This document shows positions 12,203 through 24,719 of a stretch of DNA of 64,000 bases, one piece after another. The stretch lies in NCBI RefSeq assembly GCF_037975245.1, contig NC_092576.1:12639111-12703110 (forward strand), written 5' to 3'. The stretch comes from Apostichopus japonicus. Its lineage: Eukaryota; Echinodermata; Holothuroidea; Aspidochirotida; Stichopodidae. Both the position numbers and the translations under genes were made by a program. How positions within the stretch are numbered: the stretch's first letter is position 1; every line of letters begins with the position of its first letter. The notes below the pieces were generated by a model. It did no database searches. It saw only the letters and a list, made by a program, of their open reading frames with translations, and was not told the origin of the DNA.

Positions 12203-12751
12203 TTTAGAAGTTACTCATAGTTTAAGAGTTGTAGTACATCTTGCTAAATTACGTCTGTAGACATATTGGACATAAGTATAAGATGTAACCATGGAGATGC
12301 AGGGAACAATCTTAACTAATAACCTAGATATATAGCTATGTTTATGTCAATGGTTAAACGAAGCAATTGAGCATTAAACCCGTCAAAACGTTCAAAACAT
12401 TTCTTAAACATCGGCCAATTTCACCCTTTAACGTTCGGATTGAATTTCATTTGAATTAAGAATCGCTATACTGATACTGTACAGAGAAATTAACAATATG
12501 GTGAGACATGAACAGTAGGTAATTCGTGTTTTATGACATATTCATTCAGTTGTTTCAGAATAGAGTCATCATAATGAAAATACCCACATCTTTCATCTTT
12601 TTTTGTTTAATGGAGAACGTTGGATTCATGTCCATTCTAAAGTTAAACAATAGAGCAAAAAGTGAGCAAATAAAATAAATGTATAGCTATCAAATAATTT
12701 GGATCACGTGACACCAAACCTGATTCAATTTCGTATTTTTACACAATCTTT

Positions 12752-12991
12752 CGAGAAGGTATACGCTGGTTCCTAACCGAATTAATTGATTGTTGTTTAT
12801 CACAACCTGTTACAGTTATTGTTTCTAACGATGGTTTTCTGTCGCTGTATTTCAATATGAAAGCCAATTTCTGAATAGTATTCCAACTTTTACGAATGTT
12901 AGTCAAAATGAGGTAGCAAGGAATTACAATAAACCATATTTTTTTGCCGTGAACATGAATTTTATTTTTGAATATTTCATAAAACATTAAT
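12752..12991 (+). repeat. Direct repeat, copy 2 (about 240 bp)
   Basis: Second copy of the segment at 11456-11697, same orientation, about 1.3 kb downstream. Differences are scattered substitutions and a few single-base indels (for example AAAATGGGTACC against AAATGAGGTAGC), so the duplication is not recent. Confidence 0.85.
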
Positions 12992-13870
12992 ATGGTGCTA
13001 TAAATCAGTAGCATGTGCTATTAGGATTACAGCAGGAAATGAGGATATGTGTAATCCCAACAAGTCGAGTTTAGTTTAAGAGGATTACAATCCTGAGAGC
13101 ATATGATACCAATTTATCAGATTTACCAGCACTATCTAGTTGTTACTGTGGTACAACATATGGAAGACTTACATCAGTTACTGTAATATATATGTGCATG
13201 AGTTCAGTGTTAAGAGAGGACGTAACATTCCCCTGCATTGCAATCATGTGATAGTGCATTGGGTTTTATTGGTTCAGTCATAAGATATGAAGGAACTCCC
13301 CTGAATAGGCCATATGATGGCTATCAGCAGCAAAGAGGATGGAGTGTGGAGTAAAGTGAACCGATTCTTGTACAATAATCCTGTTTTGCACAGAAGTCAC
13401 TTTTATAGATTGAGAGAGAATTAGATCTTTGTGCTGTGCACACCAACATGGAAAGGTGTAATCAATTTTTGTTGACATATACTATTCAGTCTTGCTATTT
13501 TTTATCAATAGTTCAAACTTGTCAGACACTCTCCACACATTTTTCCTTCCGATTCCATGGAAGATAAACGACCATAGCATAAGTGACCACCGTTACATGT
13601 TTTTAACATGCATGTGTATATCATGTTCAGTACTAACCTATGCATTGGATGTAATTGTTGAAAATCCCCTGCAATGATTGCTAACATCATAAACTGGATC
13701 AATAAATTTATAAAGAAGTGAACACTAATGTCGTTGTATTCTAGATCGATAATCTCTGAGATAACACTTCGTATATGGCTGCATATGATGAACTAAACTC
13801 TCCTGTATTGTCTTTGTTTCTGCGTAATCTTTTACATTTTCATTACTTATATTTTTCCCTCTTTTTTTAG

Positions 13871-13909
13871 GGATTCAATGAGACTGATTACAAGTTGAAC
13901 CTAGAGTAA
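13871..13909 (+). CDS. Last coding exon of the LRR gene model
   Basis: Follows a pyrimidine-rich acceptor (CCCTCTTTTTTTAG). It continues the phase-0 frame of exon 4 as GFNETDYKLNLE and then hits TAA at 13907-13909. Transcribed sequence probably continues into a 3' UTR: a good donor (AACTGTAAGTC) lies just downstream at about 13921, and an acceptor TTTCTAG near 14843 could start a UTR exon. Across the five exons the partial coding length is 139 codons plus stop. Confidence 0.42.
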   Translation, partial: GFNETDYKLNLE

Positions 13910-13921
13910 TCAATGTAACTG

Positions 13922-16900
13922 TAAGTCAATACAGATAAATACTCTTTCACCTTAATTTAAAATTGCATTTGCTAACATTCATTATGTCTGCTACATTTTA
14001 TTGTAAAATCTTAATATTTGTTGTTTATTCCTAAAACCGCCATCATCCACTATTGCCCCCACCCCACGTGTGTTATCGCATGTGTCTTATCAGTAAAACG
14101 GTTATTATATTATTTGTGTTGAGGAAAAGGGAGACTATTATAGTCGTTTAATACTAACACGGACAAAAACTGTCAATAAAATTTGAAAGTTTAAAGTAAA
14201 CCGACTATTTGAGATATAGTGACGTCACTCTATTTGAAGACACACAGAATATAATATAATCTGTGAAAAAGAAGAGAGTCAATTCTGAGCAGCTCTTTGG
14301 CATATGTGACTTTATTATTTAACTGGTATTTTTAAATAAAGTGAGTTGGGGGCTGCAAGAAAAAATAAATACAGACTCATGAATTAACAGACAGAAGAGA
14401 TTCCAAGGTCAGCGGGTCACAATACTGTTTGCTAAACACAAACATGTTAAAGAGCATTATCTTGTTCCAATGCTGTTTCCTAAAAATTCGTCTTGTGTCA
14501 CAAATATTTTCGTTTGCATAAACCAACAAGTAGGAGAGTAGAGTATACTTACAGAGCAAATGAATTCTCCCGTTGTAGTTTAGAATTATGTGAATGTGCA
14601 ATTCATGGGTAGACCTACCTACGAGGACAACAAAGGCAACGTTATACCAGTCGTTTGCTTGTTTCCCGTGTCGCGGTGTTTTGTTAAGCTGGTGGGTTTA
14701 ATAAAGTTTTAGCTCATGGTATTGCTGGCACTTTTCCGGGGACGGGCCTGGGATCGAGTTGGCTAGGTATCAATACCCCGTTGTTTTACTTATAAGTATT
14801 TTGCTTAACAATATTACCTAATATATATCATTTATCTTTCTAGTTACAGCTCAATGCAAAATGCATGTTCCTCTGGCGTCGCCAATTAGCAGCAGGACTC
14901 TGACGTTATTTACTGTCTTATCAAAAAGATGGCAGAAATTAAATTGTTAACGGATCTAAAAGAGACATTATATTCTCATCCCGTTGAGGTTTGTGTTGCA
15001 TTGAGGAACTGACATAACTGTTACCGAATTTGAATATATTTTTGAATATATATATATAGTACAGTCAATCGTATTGTTATGGAAATACAACCTAGATGGA
15101 AATTTAGTGGTCTACTGCATAACAAAATATGTTACATATTAAACTACTCAGTTTTGTGCTCTGTAAGTTTCCAATGTAATCTGTTTTGTTAGTCACATTG
15201 ATGTCGTTCGGGGGACCAGAGGGTTGGGTGATGGGGACCTAAATTTTATCCTATGACCATTTCTGAATCTGATGTAAATGTGCTAATGTCTGTAATGAGC
15301 TCAACCTATCTTCTTTCTATCTTCTTTTGAAAGTCAGAGATCTCATCTTCGCCAACTACTGAAATAGTATGGTGACGTCACTGATTACAAAGTTGAAGAA
15401 ACAATACACGACTTTACTACGTATGTCTTTTGAATTTAGCTCGATGAAATGTTAACAAAACCCAAACAGAGAAGCACATGTTAGAAACAATAGGTCATTA
15501 TGAAAAACGAGAAACTCGTCCACTATAAATTAAGATATAGTACCCATCCTTTAGGTTGGTTCAACCACATGTAGGCATACACAATTTAAATTTATTGCTA
15601 GCGTTTCCTCTCTTTTTCGGAGAAGGGGATGGGATGTCTAGTGGATTCCTTCTCCATCCTGTTAAGGGCTTAGCTTTGAGAACTACAATTCAAGATTCGA
15701 TATCCTGCATTTTCGTATAGGCTACTTAGAATTGTAAAGGGTACAACAAGTAAGTTCTTACGTTTGATTAGTAACAGTACTGTCCACATATACTTTCTTT
15801 TGTCACTTTAAATTCGTTTGCTCTTTAAGCCAAATTCAAATTGCTAAGGGGCAACCAAGCTTCTCATAATGTCATCCATTAAACACTACTTCATCAGTAT
15901 AGGAGCCTATTTTTCTCTTAGATGTCAACTATTGGGAGAGGTAAAAGGAGAGTTCACTCCCTATTTTACTCTTTTTGTGTATGTAGAGGGACGTAGATGG
16001 TGGGGTGTTAAATGGGTTAGATGACTAACGCAACACATTGATGACCAAGTAAATGTTGTTTTAGACATTTGCACCACCACGGGAACGCTTATTTGTTTAA
16101 TGGAATTAATGTGCAGTGATTTTTATCAATTTATTTTTCCACAATATTTAACAAAGTATTCGCTAATTGCGTGATGGTTAGTTTGTCGGCCAGGTATTGC
16201 CGGTGACCTACTCTCGGCCTTTATGTACTCCTCGTGAGCAGGGAATCAAATCCTTCATTGGTCCAATTGTATGTAATGTTATGATTCATCCCCATTCCAT
16301 ACCTCCTGCCCCCCCCTCCCGACAAACACTTTACTATTTATGATATTAATTAAACTTCTAATTATGTTAATGCTTCTAAACTATTTCTTAAGCAGACGTG
16401 TTTGGAATGCTTTACTTAAAATATGTACATACTGTATCCACATTCACTCGGTAACTAGGAGTGCACGGTTCAACTTTGCTGTGGTTTCTTCGTTCCTTCT
16501 TTCACTAATGTCTTGAATCTATCAAGATTAGAGCCACCGTAACTGTGTCAATGATAAGACTAAATGACATTCATCGATTATCTACAATGCCATTATGTTA
16601 TTAAAATCGAACTAGAATAACTTAGATGTGATATCAATTAATATCTGGGATATGTTTGTTCTATTTCAGCATTTCTACATTTATTTCTGTTCCAATGTAT
16701 TATCGTTCTGAACATAAAGACAATATGATGACATGGATGTTACGTCATATCAAATGATTCAAAATGACAAATGTATATTCTGTAACTGAAAATTTAATAA
16801 CTTTTTCGATTGTTTCAATACTGTTCATTTTAATATGATAGTATTCTTTTAAACGTGTTATTGTTCTTACGGATTTATGTTTTGTCCATTCAAACCATGA

Positions 16901-17320
16901 TTTTAATCATTTTTAATTTATTATAATTAATTTTACGGCATATTCTGTTTGATGTATTGACTGATCCCCATCAGCGCACGAATAATATAACATGAACGCT
17001 CACTATACTTCACCGACAAACAAAAATATAAAAGTTTAGGACTAACATTTTTTTAGTCGGTAACAGTTAATTCAGAAATGCTGTGATCATGCGATTTACG
17101 TACAATATCTCCTTAAATGCTGCTACTGACATCATAATGCAATAGGACTTGAAGCAGACAGACTGGTTCTAATTATTTTAAGTTCTTAATTTTCATTTGT
17201 TTACATTAAATTTTAATTACATTTTGATGACTTTGTTCTAGAGACGTGTTTGATAAGTTACGTCTTGACTCAAAATATTTGAGCGTTTCACCCTATCGGC
17301 CAACCGACACTCTTAAGAAT
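13922..17320. other. No supported gene
   Basis: About 3.4 kb of AT-rich sequence with no coding segment or repeat that I can name. Possible 3' UTR exons of the LRR gene may lie near 14844-14930. Exact TGACGTCA palindromes occur at 14220-14227 and 15373-15380. A short (TA)n tract is at about 15045. Confidence 0.4.
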
Positions 17321-17329
17321 CCTTCGATT

Positions 17330-18420
17330 TTGATTCGGCATTGCAGGAGATGCACTTGCTTGGCTACAATATTATTTATCTTTACGGTTTCAGTCTGTAA
17401 ATATTAATGATAGTAAATCACAAAAAGTTCACCTGCAATATGGAGTTCCCCAACGCTCTGTCCTGGGACCAGTGTTGTTTACCATTTATACTTCACCTCT
17501 TGGAGATATTGCTCGAGCGCACAACCTTTCATACCATCTTTATGCGGATGATACACAGCTGTATCTTCTTTCAAACCACAAGATTCCACCTCAATTGAGA
17601 ACACTTTCAGTTTAATAAAGATATGCGTCAATGATATCAAATCATGGATGACTTTACATTTTCTAAAACTGAATAGTGAGAAGACAGAACTGTTGGTCAT
17701 CTGTTCAACATCAACTCAAGCCAAGTTGTACATTCCATCGTTTGAGATCGGAGAATGTGTGATCAAACCAAGTCAGCAAGCTCGCAACTCGGGAGTTTGT
17801 GTTTGATTCGTTTTTAAGTGCTGACATCCATATTGCTAAAGTATGCCAGAGAGCATTCCACAACATCAGGAACATTTAAATGATTCGAAAGTTTATTAAC
17901 TTCAAAACAACTGCCATTTTGGTGCAGTCGTGTGTTCTGTCACATCTTGACTATTGCAATGCTCTCCTCATTGGATTACCTAAACATTCTCTTAATAAGC
18001 TTCAACGTGTTCAGAACTGTGCTGCTAGACTTGTAACAAAAGTAAAAAATATATCAACATATCACACCAATTCTTAAAGATCTTCACTAGCTTAGAATTG
18101 CGCACAGAATGAATCATAAAATTATTGTCCTTGTGTTCAAAGCGAGGAATGGTTTAGCCCCAGTTTACATACAAGAGCTTCTCCAAGAATACAGACCTAG
18201 CAGGGTGCTTCGTTCAAGCGTATAACATATGATATCTGTTCATACTGTTCGCACTTCCACCTATGGGGAACGTTGCTTTGCTAGATCAGCTCCACAGCTC
18301 TGAAACAATCTCCCCTTACATCTGAAATCAATCCAGCATGTGTCAACTTTCCAGAAAGAACTCAAGACGTTTTTATAGATGAATGCGTATCCATTTGTTT
18401 GATAACTTGTTGAACAGCGC
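17330..18420 (+). mobile_element. Dead CR1/L2-like LINE, reverse transcriptase 3' half
   Basis: Plus-strand conceptual translation shows the RT core of a non-LTR retrotransposon: GDALAWLQYYL, then LQYGVPQRSVLGPVLFTIYT, then the catalytic motif YHLYADDTQLYL (the YADD box), followed by SWMTLHFLKLNSEKTELLVI. After about 17800 the frame is broken by several stops and shifts, but family-like words persist (CVLSHLDYCNALLIGLPKHS, LQRVQNCAARLVT), ending near the region TFQKEL. The normal glycine of GVPQGSVLGP is arginine here. The 5' endonuclease half is absent, as expected for a 5'-truncated insertion. CR1/L2 is suggested by motif spacing; a Jockey-group element is an alternative. Confidence 0.85.
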
Positions 18421-18659
18421 CGATGGCAACAACATCATGGACCGGGAGCCCAGAAGGTTTGATTAGCTGGGAAGGTAACCAATTGCCTTGTACATCACAA
18501 TGTTCACAGTGCATTCCTGTATATGAAACCAGACGACTGGCAAACCTGCTGTTTTGGGTGTGGCTGGGAGAGCAATTTTGAATTCACCTAAAAACTAAAC
18601 TAGATCAGCTTTCATTGGTAACCACATCAAAGTAAGTACAGTGTGTCAGGTATGGCCAC

Positions 18660-19125
18660 AAGAGCAACAAATGGCCATCGCCAGTGATTATTGGTGGTGG
18701 GGTAGCTTCGCAAGTTATCAATAATTGACCCCTCACGGATAACCTAGGACAGCTCATGAGGTAACCACTTGAAACCTATTGGAAATGATGGTTAGGACTT
18801 CAGATACAAGGGATGGGCATTTCCAGTAATTCTTATTGGTGGGGTACCCCTGCCAGTGGACCCCCAAAATGCCTATCCCCTCATTGACCTAGGTCAGATC
18901 ATGAGGTAACCAGTTGAAACCTACTTGAAATGATAGTTATCACTTCATATGTAAGGGGTGGGCATATCCAATAATTTATATCTGTGGGGTACCCCTGCCA
19001 GTGGACCCCAAAAATGCCCATCCCCTCATTGACCTAGGTCAGCTCATGAGGTAACCAGTTGAAACCTACTGGAAATGATAGTTATCACTTCATATGTAAG
19101 GGATGGGCATATCCATTAATTTCTA
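18660..19125 (+). repeat. Tandem repeat, unit about 145 bp, three copies
   Basis: Units align on GGGGTACCCCTGCCAGTGG (18841 and 18986; diverged copy near 18698 as GGGGTAGC) and on CTCATGAGGTAACCA and GGGATGGGCAT. The spacing is 143-145 bp. The second and third units are about 90% alike, while the first is more diverged. There is no coding potential. It follows the LINE remnant directly. Confidence 0.85.
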
Positions 19126-19135
19126 TTATCACAAT

Positions 19136-19212
19136 AAGTTTAGACAACGAAGTCAGTTTGCCCTTTTTACGCGAGGACACGAATATGACAAACTGATTTC
19201 GTTGTCTTAAAC
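19136..19212. repeat. Short inverted repeat (24-bp arms)
   Basis: The left arm GTTTAGACAACGAAGTCAG..TTTG (19137-19160) is matched by the reverse complement of 19189-19212 with one mismatch and one indel, across a spacer of about 28 bp. The word GTTGTCTAAACT recurs just downstream (about 19224-19235 and 19312-19323). This may be a degraded MITE. Confidence 0.6.
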
Positions 19213-19381
19213 AAGTTTGTTGTTGTCTAAACTAAAGTTGTTGCAGCTTTTTTACCATGCTGTTGCTCAAACTCACGTTGATGTCTGCAATTCCGTTTTC
19301 TAAACTTAGGTCGTTGTCTAAACTTACGTTTAATTTAGCAACGAAATAAGTTTTCCGTTTTCGCGTTCCATACTTGTGAGC

Positions 19382-19560
19382 CATTATGATCCTATACCCT
19401 ACACATATATACTAAAAACACTCTTCTTCTTCTCATAAAGATACAGGTACATATCTATAGTCATCCCACCAGTGGCCTAAAGCATACCTTATGGGACATT
19501 ATGATCCTATACCCTACTCATCTTACTAAAAACACTCTTCTAATTCTGATAAAGATATAT
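19382..19560 (+). repeat. Direct duplication of about 65 bp
   Basis: The segment CATTATGATCCTATACCCTA...ACTAAAAACACTCTTCT at about 19382-19447 recurs at about 19498-19560, an offset of about 116 bp. The two copies are similar except for the variable TCTTCTTCTCA/AATTCTGA stretch. Confidence 0.7.
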
Positions 19561-19599
19561 CGGTGTAAGCTGATGGTAAGTACTACCATCAATAAAGCC

Positions 19600-20829
19600 A
19601 GCCATGCCAATATGTCGATAGTGCAGTATAGACACATTAATTTCTTTGAAACCATTATCCGAACCCCTTTCTCTCATTCTTAGAGCTTAGACACATCTTA
19701 AAGTGCAGTTTACACATTGCTCAAGTTTTGAATCCCTTTCCCTGTCTTCCATTCTTAGAGCCGGGCACATCTAGAAGTAAAATATTAATCAATCTTTCAG
19801 TCAATGTACAATTAAGACAAAACTGGCTTAAAGCAAGGAGATTGCTGAGTTAAGTCTGCCAACTAATAGTATCAGCAATGTTTGGTGTCAAGGTTTACCA
19901 CAGTATTTAATGCAGTCTGGCTCAATTAAATGTGTTACTTATTATTACTGTTAACTTATTTGCCAGTATTTAAGTAACGTAGTGAGCAGAGATAGCATAC
20001 TGTAGCAGTTTAGCAAAGCTGGATTGCCAGGTATTACTGTACTGTTATATGTGGTAAACCAGTAATTGATTACTGATGAATAAAGATACTCCAACAAAAC
20101 TTTCAAAGCGTTCCTTACAAAAACCTAAGGAAATCGCTTTCTTAAATCCATAATAGTCAAAACATTAATAAAGAGTGCAGTGTCAATTGTATGGCATTTC
20201 TGAAGTCATAGCTCCATGTAAAGTGAGGCTGAAATTCCAGTATTTCCACTATAATTTAGACTAACATTGAATCTTGTCTTTTCTCTTACATGTAAATACT
20301 GTGTGTCATACATTAAGAAAGCATGTGCTCCAACCAGCTGAACCTGGTATAGCCTACTAGCAGTACTGCTAGGCCTTAGGCTACTCCTAGCCACAAACCG
20401 TTGACATTTGATTGATTGTTTCTACTTGTAGGATAAGGAACTGAAAGAGTACACTTCCTTATTATAAACACTAGGCAAGTGTCAACTTAACGCTACGGAT
20501 GCTATGGTAATTCAGCCTGTTTTTTAGTACTGGAAATGCACTATCCGTTACCGTTACTCTTGTGCGTAGCTGCTCGCTGAACTAGTATCTCTACACAGAC
20601 TACCATCACCGTATCGGCCTAGGCTAGATGGAGGCCAGGCTTTGGCTTTGTCAGTAGGAGTGGAAGGGCTAACATTAATTTTTACGAACTGTTAGACCAG
20701 CATATCCTCTAAAATGGCGTAGATATGTTCAATAATAAACATGGAGCTTGAACATCACAAATATATATTACAACTTACAAGCTTCCACTAATCGAGCGCT
20801 ATCTTGGGGTACCTTCCATATTATCGAGG
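19600..20829. other. No supported gene
   Basis: AT-rich DNA with no coding exon or repeat family that I can identify. The 60-62 codon frames here are consistent with chance. Confidence 0.4.
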
Positions 20830-22536
20830 CAGCGGCGTAACGATGATTCTGGGGGCCCCTGGGTCCAGTAATGGAAGGGCCCCCTGGCTGCTGCGGAGTA
20901 TCAACCGATGTGCGCGCAGCGCACATCACGAGCGCGGAGCGCGAAGTCCCAAAGGCGCCTGGTCCGCCTTGTCTGTCATACTGGGAAAATGAAAAAAATA
21001 TCTTGCAAAGCTAAAATATATTAAGAGATTGAAAGGACAATAAGACCAAATGACCAATGTCCAATTAACATAAACGTGTATATTTCCACCCGTGGCGTAA
21101 CTCCTGTGGACAAATGGTATCCAACTTCCCGAGAACTTGGAAAGGCTAGAGCATGAATTTACTGAGCCTGGCCTTCTTGTCAGTAAACATATCGATTAGT
21201 CCATCTATATCAAGTAACCATGCCTCCTCGCTCTCGATGGAAAGGATAACCAGCGAATCCAGCCGATCTTGAGAAATGGTTGAACGTAGGTAAGTCTTGA
21301 TTAGCTGCAACTTGGAAAATGATCTTTCTGCGGTCGCCCTTGTGACTGGAAGTGTAATAAATTGGACCACAGCCGATAACAGCTTTGAGTAGGTACTAAG
21401 GTCACAGTCATTCAGAAGCTGCAGAAACTTCAGAAACTTGTGACATGTCTCTCAAGTTATCACCATATCACCAACGGAACTTCCGACTCAATCTCATTAA
21501 CAAGGTCAGTTGTGTAGTCTGTTACATCCACGCCGTCTGTGCATATGTCTCCTTTGTATTTATCTGCAAACACTCTGACAGTCTTACGGACCCCAATAAT
21601 GTCAAGAGACAGAAGATTCTTGGAGAGAACGAAGTTGAAGGTATCAGCAACTAACTGCTGGCCTCTGAAGCGTTCTTTCAATTAGATGGTAGTGGTGTCA
21701 ATCACTCGATAGAACGTTTCGGCTGTGAATCTCTCCTCCGGTCCTGTGGCCTGGTGTCCGAAGCGAATTCGTCAAAGAAACGAGGAACGCGTCCCACTCG
21801 CTTGATGACAAAACTGACAGGGACACAAACTTTCAACGTGAACTTCACTGCTTCCATTTTGATGGTAATCCACTGGTTCCTCATTGCTCCAATTGTGCTC
21901 AGGGCACGTTCCAGTTCCTTGGCTGACTTACTCAAGTTACTCATTTTAGTGACTGCAAGTCAGATGATGCAATTTGAATTGCGGTGAGTACCTTCCACCA
22001 TACCAAGAGCATAACCACAAATTCGAACGACTTCATTTTCAGCAGAAGGCTTGCTGCCTCTTGCCACTCTTTCGCAATATCGGCGGCTCTCTTCGTACTC
22101 AATTTCTTCAAGACAAACAATAAGTCTGCGTACCGGTTCTTCACTGTCCTTACTGAGCTTAGCCTATCCTTTTGACCATCTTGTAGCACAGAGTTTCTTC
22201 AGTGTCAGTTTCTTTTTCGGCGCCGTTGATTCAGCCACAGTGTTAGACCCCAGCTCGCTTGTGAGGTCGTTGAGCTCAGTAAACTGATGCGCAGTGCTGT
22301 ATAGTTATGCAGTTGCAGGGGCATATGATTTATGACGAACGTATTCACGCACAGAATTTGAAAAATATGTCCATTGTCTCGTTTATAGTTTCTTTTCCAA
22401 CGAAAACGTGCCGTTTCAAAAAAAAAGAAAAAAAAGGTACCCCTCTTCTAAGTTATGTACATCATTGCAGCGGGGGCCCCTTTGGTCGGGGGCCCCTGGG
22501 TTTGCCCCGTCCGAGCCCATAGGCGTTACGCCGCTG
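20830..22536 (-). mobile_element. hAT-type DNA transposon with terminal inverted repeats
   Basis: The left end CAGCGGCGTAACG (20830-20842) is the exact reverse complement of the right end CGTTACGCCGCTG (22524-22536). Both subterminal regions carry GGGGGCCCCTGGGT. The flanks TATCGAGG and TATCTATA match at five of eight positions, compatible with a worn 8-bp hAT target duplication. The interior is a minus-strand hAT transposase remnant. The element is about 1.7 kb, short for an autonomous hAT, so it is probably internally deleted as well as mutated. CAGYGGCGTA-type ends are typical of hAT elements of the zinc-finger MYM1-like group. Confidence 0.8.
21146..22290 (-). pseudogene. Decayed hAT transposase (C-terminal half)
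   Basis: Read on the minus strand from about 22290, an early segment contains KKLCATRWSKR, resembling the conserved TRW motif of hAT transposases, followed by frames broken at about 22140, 21945 and 21700. Downstream pieces include RGQQLVADTFNFVL and IIGVRKTVRVFADKYKG. The clearest part is the C-terminal dimerisation domain at 21370-21146: VQFITLPVTRATAERSFSKL, then IKTYLRSTISQDRLDSL. The family inserts DNA by cut-and-paste using an RNase H-like fold. The N-terminal zinc finger and the first catalytic Asp region are missing or unrecognisable. It lies wholly inside the TIRs at 20830-22536. Confidence 0.8.
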
Positions 22537-24700
22537 TATCTATAATTAAAAAACATAAAAATTGGCATATGACGTAATAAAACAATGTAATTGTCAGATC
22601 GAAGTTCTTCTTTATAGAACGCCTAAAGGGTCAAACGTTATGGGAAATACAAACTTGCTTGAATTACAAGTTGATGCAGCTGCATGCTGTATAGTAGTTT
22701 AGTTACATGGATATAAACATAATGATCATCATGTGATAACAAGTTCCATCTTTACATAACGACCAAGATCATGTTTCATAAAACGTGCAGTCTATACACA
22801 AGAAGGATGCATTTGCAGTTATGTTAAAGTCGGGAAATGGATATAAGCATAACATCCTCATGAATCAAGCTGTCTCAGAAAGGGATAATTTACATGGAAA
22901 TGTTTACGTCCAGATACGGAACCTTATACAGCCATCGAATCACAAAGAAATAATCCACTAAAACGGTAACTCTCTCGACTCTGAGAACAACATTTCAGTT
23001 ACTGGATTATTTCTTCTTACGCAATATAAATTATAACATTTTAAAAACGTAATTTTGCCACGTTGTATCGCATATCAATTACTCTGTGTTTGGATGTTCA
23101 GCGTTCTAAAATTGCGAAATCGTAAATAGAGGTGATAAGGCGGTCCATATCATCACGCCACAGCTCTTTAAATTGAATAATGTCGAAAGGAATGTAAACA
23201 GGGCCGTAGCCTGCGGGGGGGGGGGTTTCCCACTTCTTTAATTAAAGTAGGCCTACGATAAAATCAACGCCTGGACAGTTTGCGCCATTTCAGTTAGTTT
23301 TAGCAAAATGTTCATAACATTTCTTCTGATTCTGTTAGTCAGTAGAGAGTAACCTCAAGATTCCAATAGAAACGCATTGTAGGAATGTTGTCGAATAGAA
23401 CACAAGGTTAAGTTTAACTATGCATCACGCATGTGCACGATTGCAAATGCTTGACTGTATAGGTTTGTTTTGGTTTTCACGATCTCTTTAAGATTAACAA
23501 AAACATAGATAATTCCTAATATTATATGTGCGTGAACATTGTAGCAGTCTAATATGAATGTACGGTTCATAACTATAATTATTACATCTATAGATGTGTT
23601 TTATGTAGGCCTTTACCAGCTTCAGTATTAATCCCTATATCAGTGCTCCAATTTTAGCAACTGAGAATAGTGAATCACTGCGAATATAAGTATATATCAG
23701 GGCCTTTCTTAACATACTAATTAGGGCTTTGTCCCATACAGTACATGGAACACCTGCTCAGCTTACCCCCCCCCCCCCCAGTAGGTCCTCTTTTGGCATG
23801 TAAAATAAATAATGATAAAACAAACATATAACAATTCATTTATACATAAAGTCCCCATATGGCTTCCCATCAGCAAATATGCTATGGCTACCATCGTAAT
23901 GCCCTAGCGTGATTTATACTCCAGTAACATACGTAAAACAATGCATAAAGCAAAACGAAGACAAAGTACTTTTATCGATTGTTTTTTTTTTCTACCTTTT
24001 ATAGTTTTTGGAAGTGCATATTTCTAAAAATATGAGATCTAAATATAACGAATGTTTAGATGCGACTGACAAGACCTGAGAAGTGTCATTAACGGCAATC
24101 TGGGAGGTGTTTTGTTTCTTTCTTCGATGCTCGCCAACCGAAGGTGGCACTCAGTTCATGATAGTGTCACCAGGGTCCATTTTTGGAAATAACCACACCA
24201 CCCCTCCCTCACTAACATTTTCTTAAAAATCGCCCAGCATAACATTGTAACATTTGATGTTTTCGATGTTCTTCAACTGTGCCGTAGAGACCCTGAAACA
24301 AGGCTATATAATATTAAGCATGCCGTTAATTCGAGCAATGGAATCACGTCCTCAAACACTATATACCACTGTTCTTTAATTGAGTGACGTCATATATAAA
24401 CACGTTCGAGCATTTTGCTTAAAGAGGCGTGGTCGTGACGTAGTGGGTTTGAGAATATTTCTTCTGGACGTCAGAGTTTCGTACAGTACATTTCACTGGC
24501 GTCACGAAGGTGACGTCACTCAGCATTTTTACGAATGATCACCGCGACGAACATCATCAACGTTCGCCTGTATGCGTTCTGCTACATGTACAGTTTCACA
24601 TAGGGAAAGTCCAGTACACAATGCAGGGAGTGACTGTTTTATTGACAAAAGGCTACTGTGAATTAGATATTTAAAGCAGAAATTAAAAGAACGGAGGTCC
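22537..24700. other. No supported gene
   Basis: AT-rich DNA with poly-G and poly-C runs (about 23215-23225 and 23766-23779). A GGGCCGTAGCCTG word at about 23203 resembles a hAT/MITE end but I found no partner. Exact TGACGTCA palindromes occur at 24385-24392 and 24511-24518. Confidence 0.4.
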
Positions 24701-24719
24701 ACATCGGTTCTTCTTTCCG

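Noticed and set aside
23200-23780. Possible hAT MITE from GGGCCGTAGCCTGCGGGG to the poly-C at 23766
   Set aside because: Only one end looks transposon-like; no reverse-complement partner or target duplication found.
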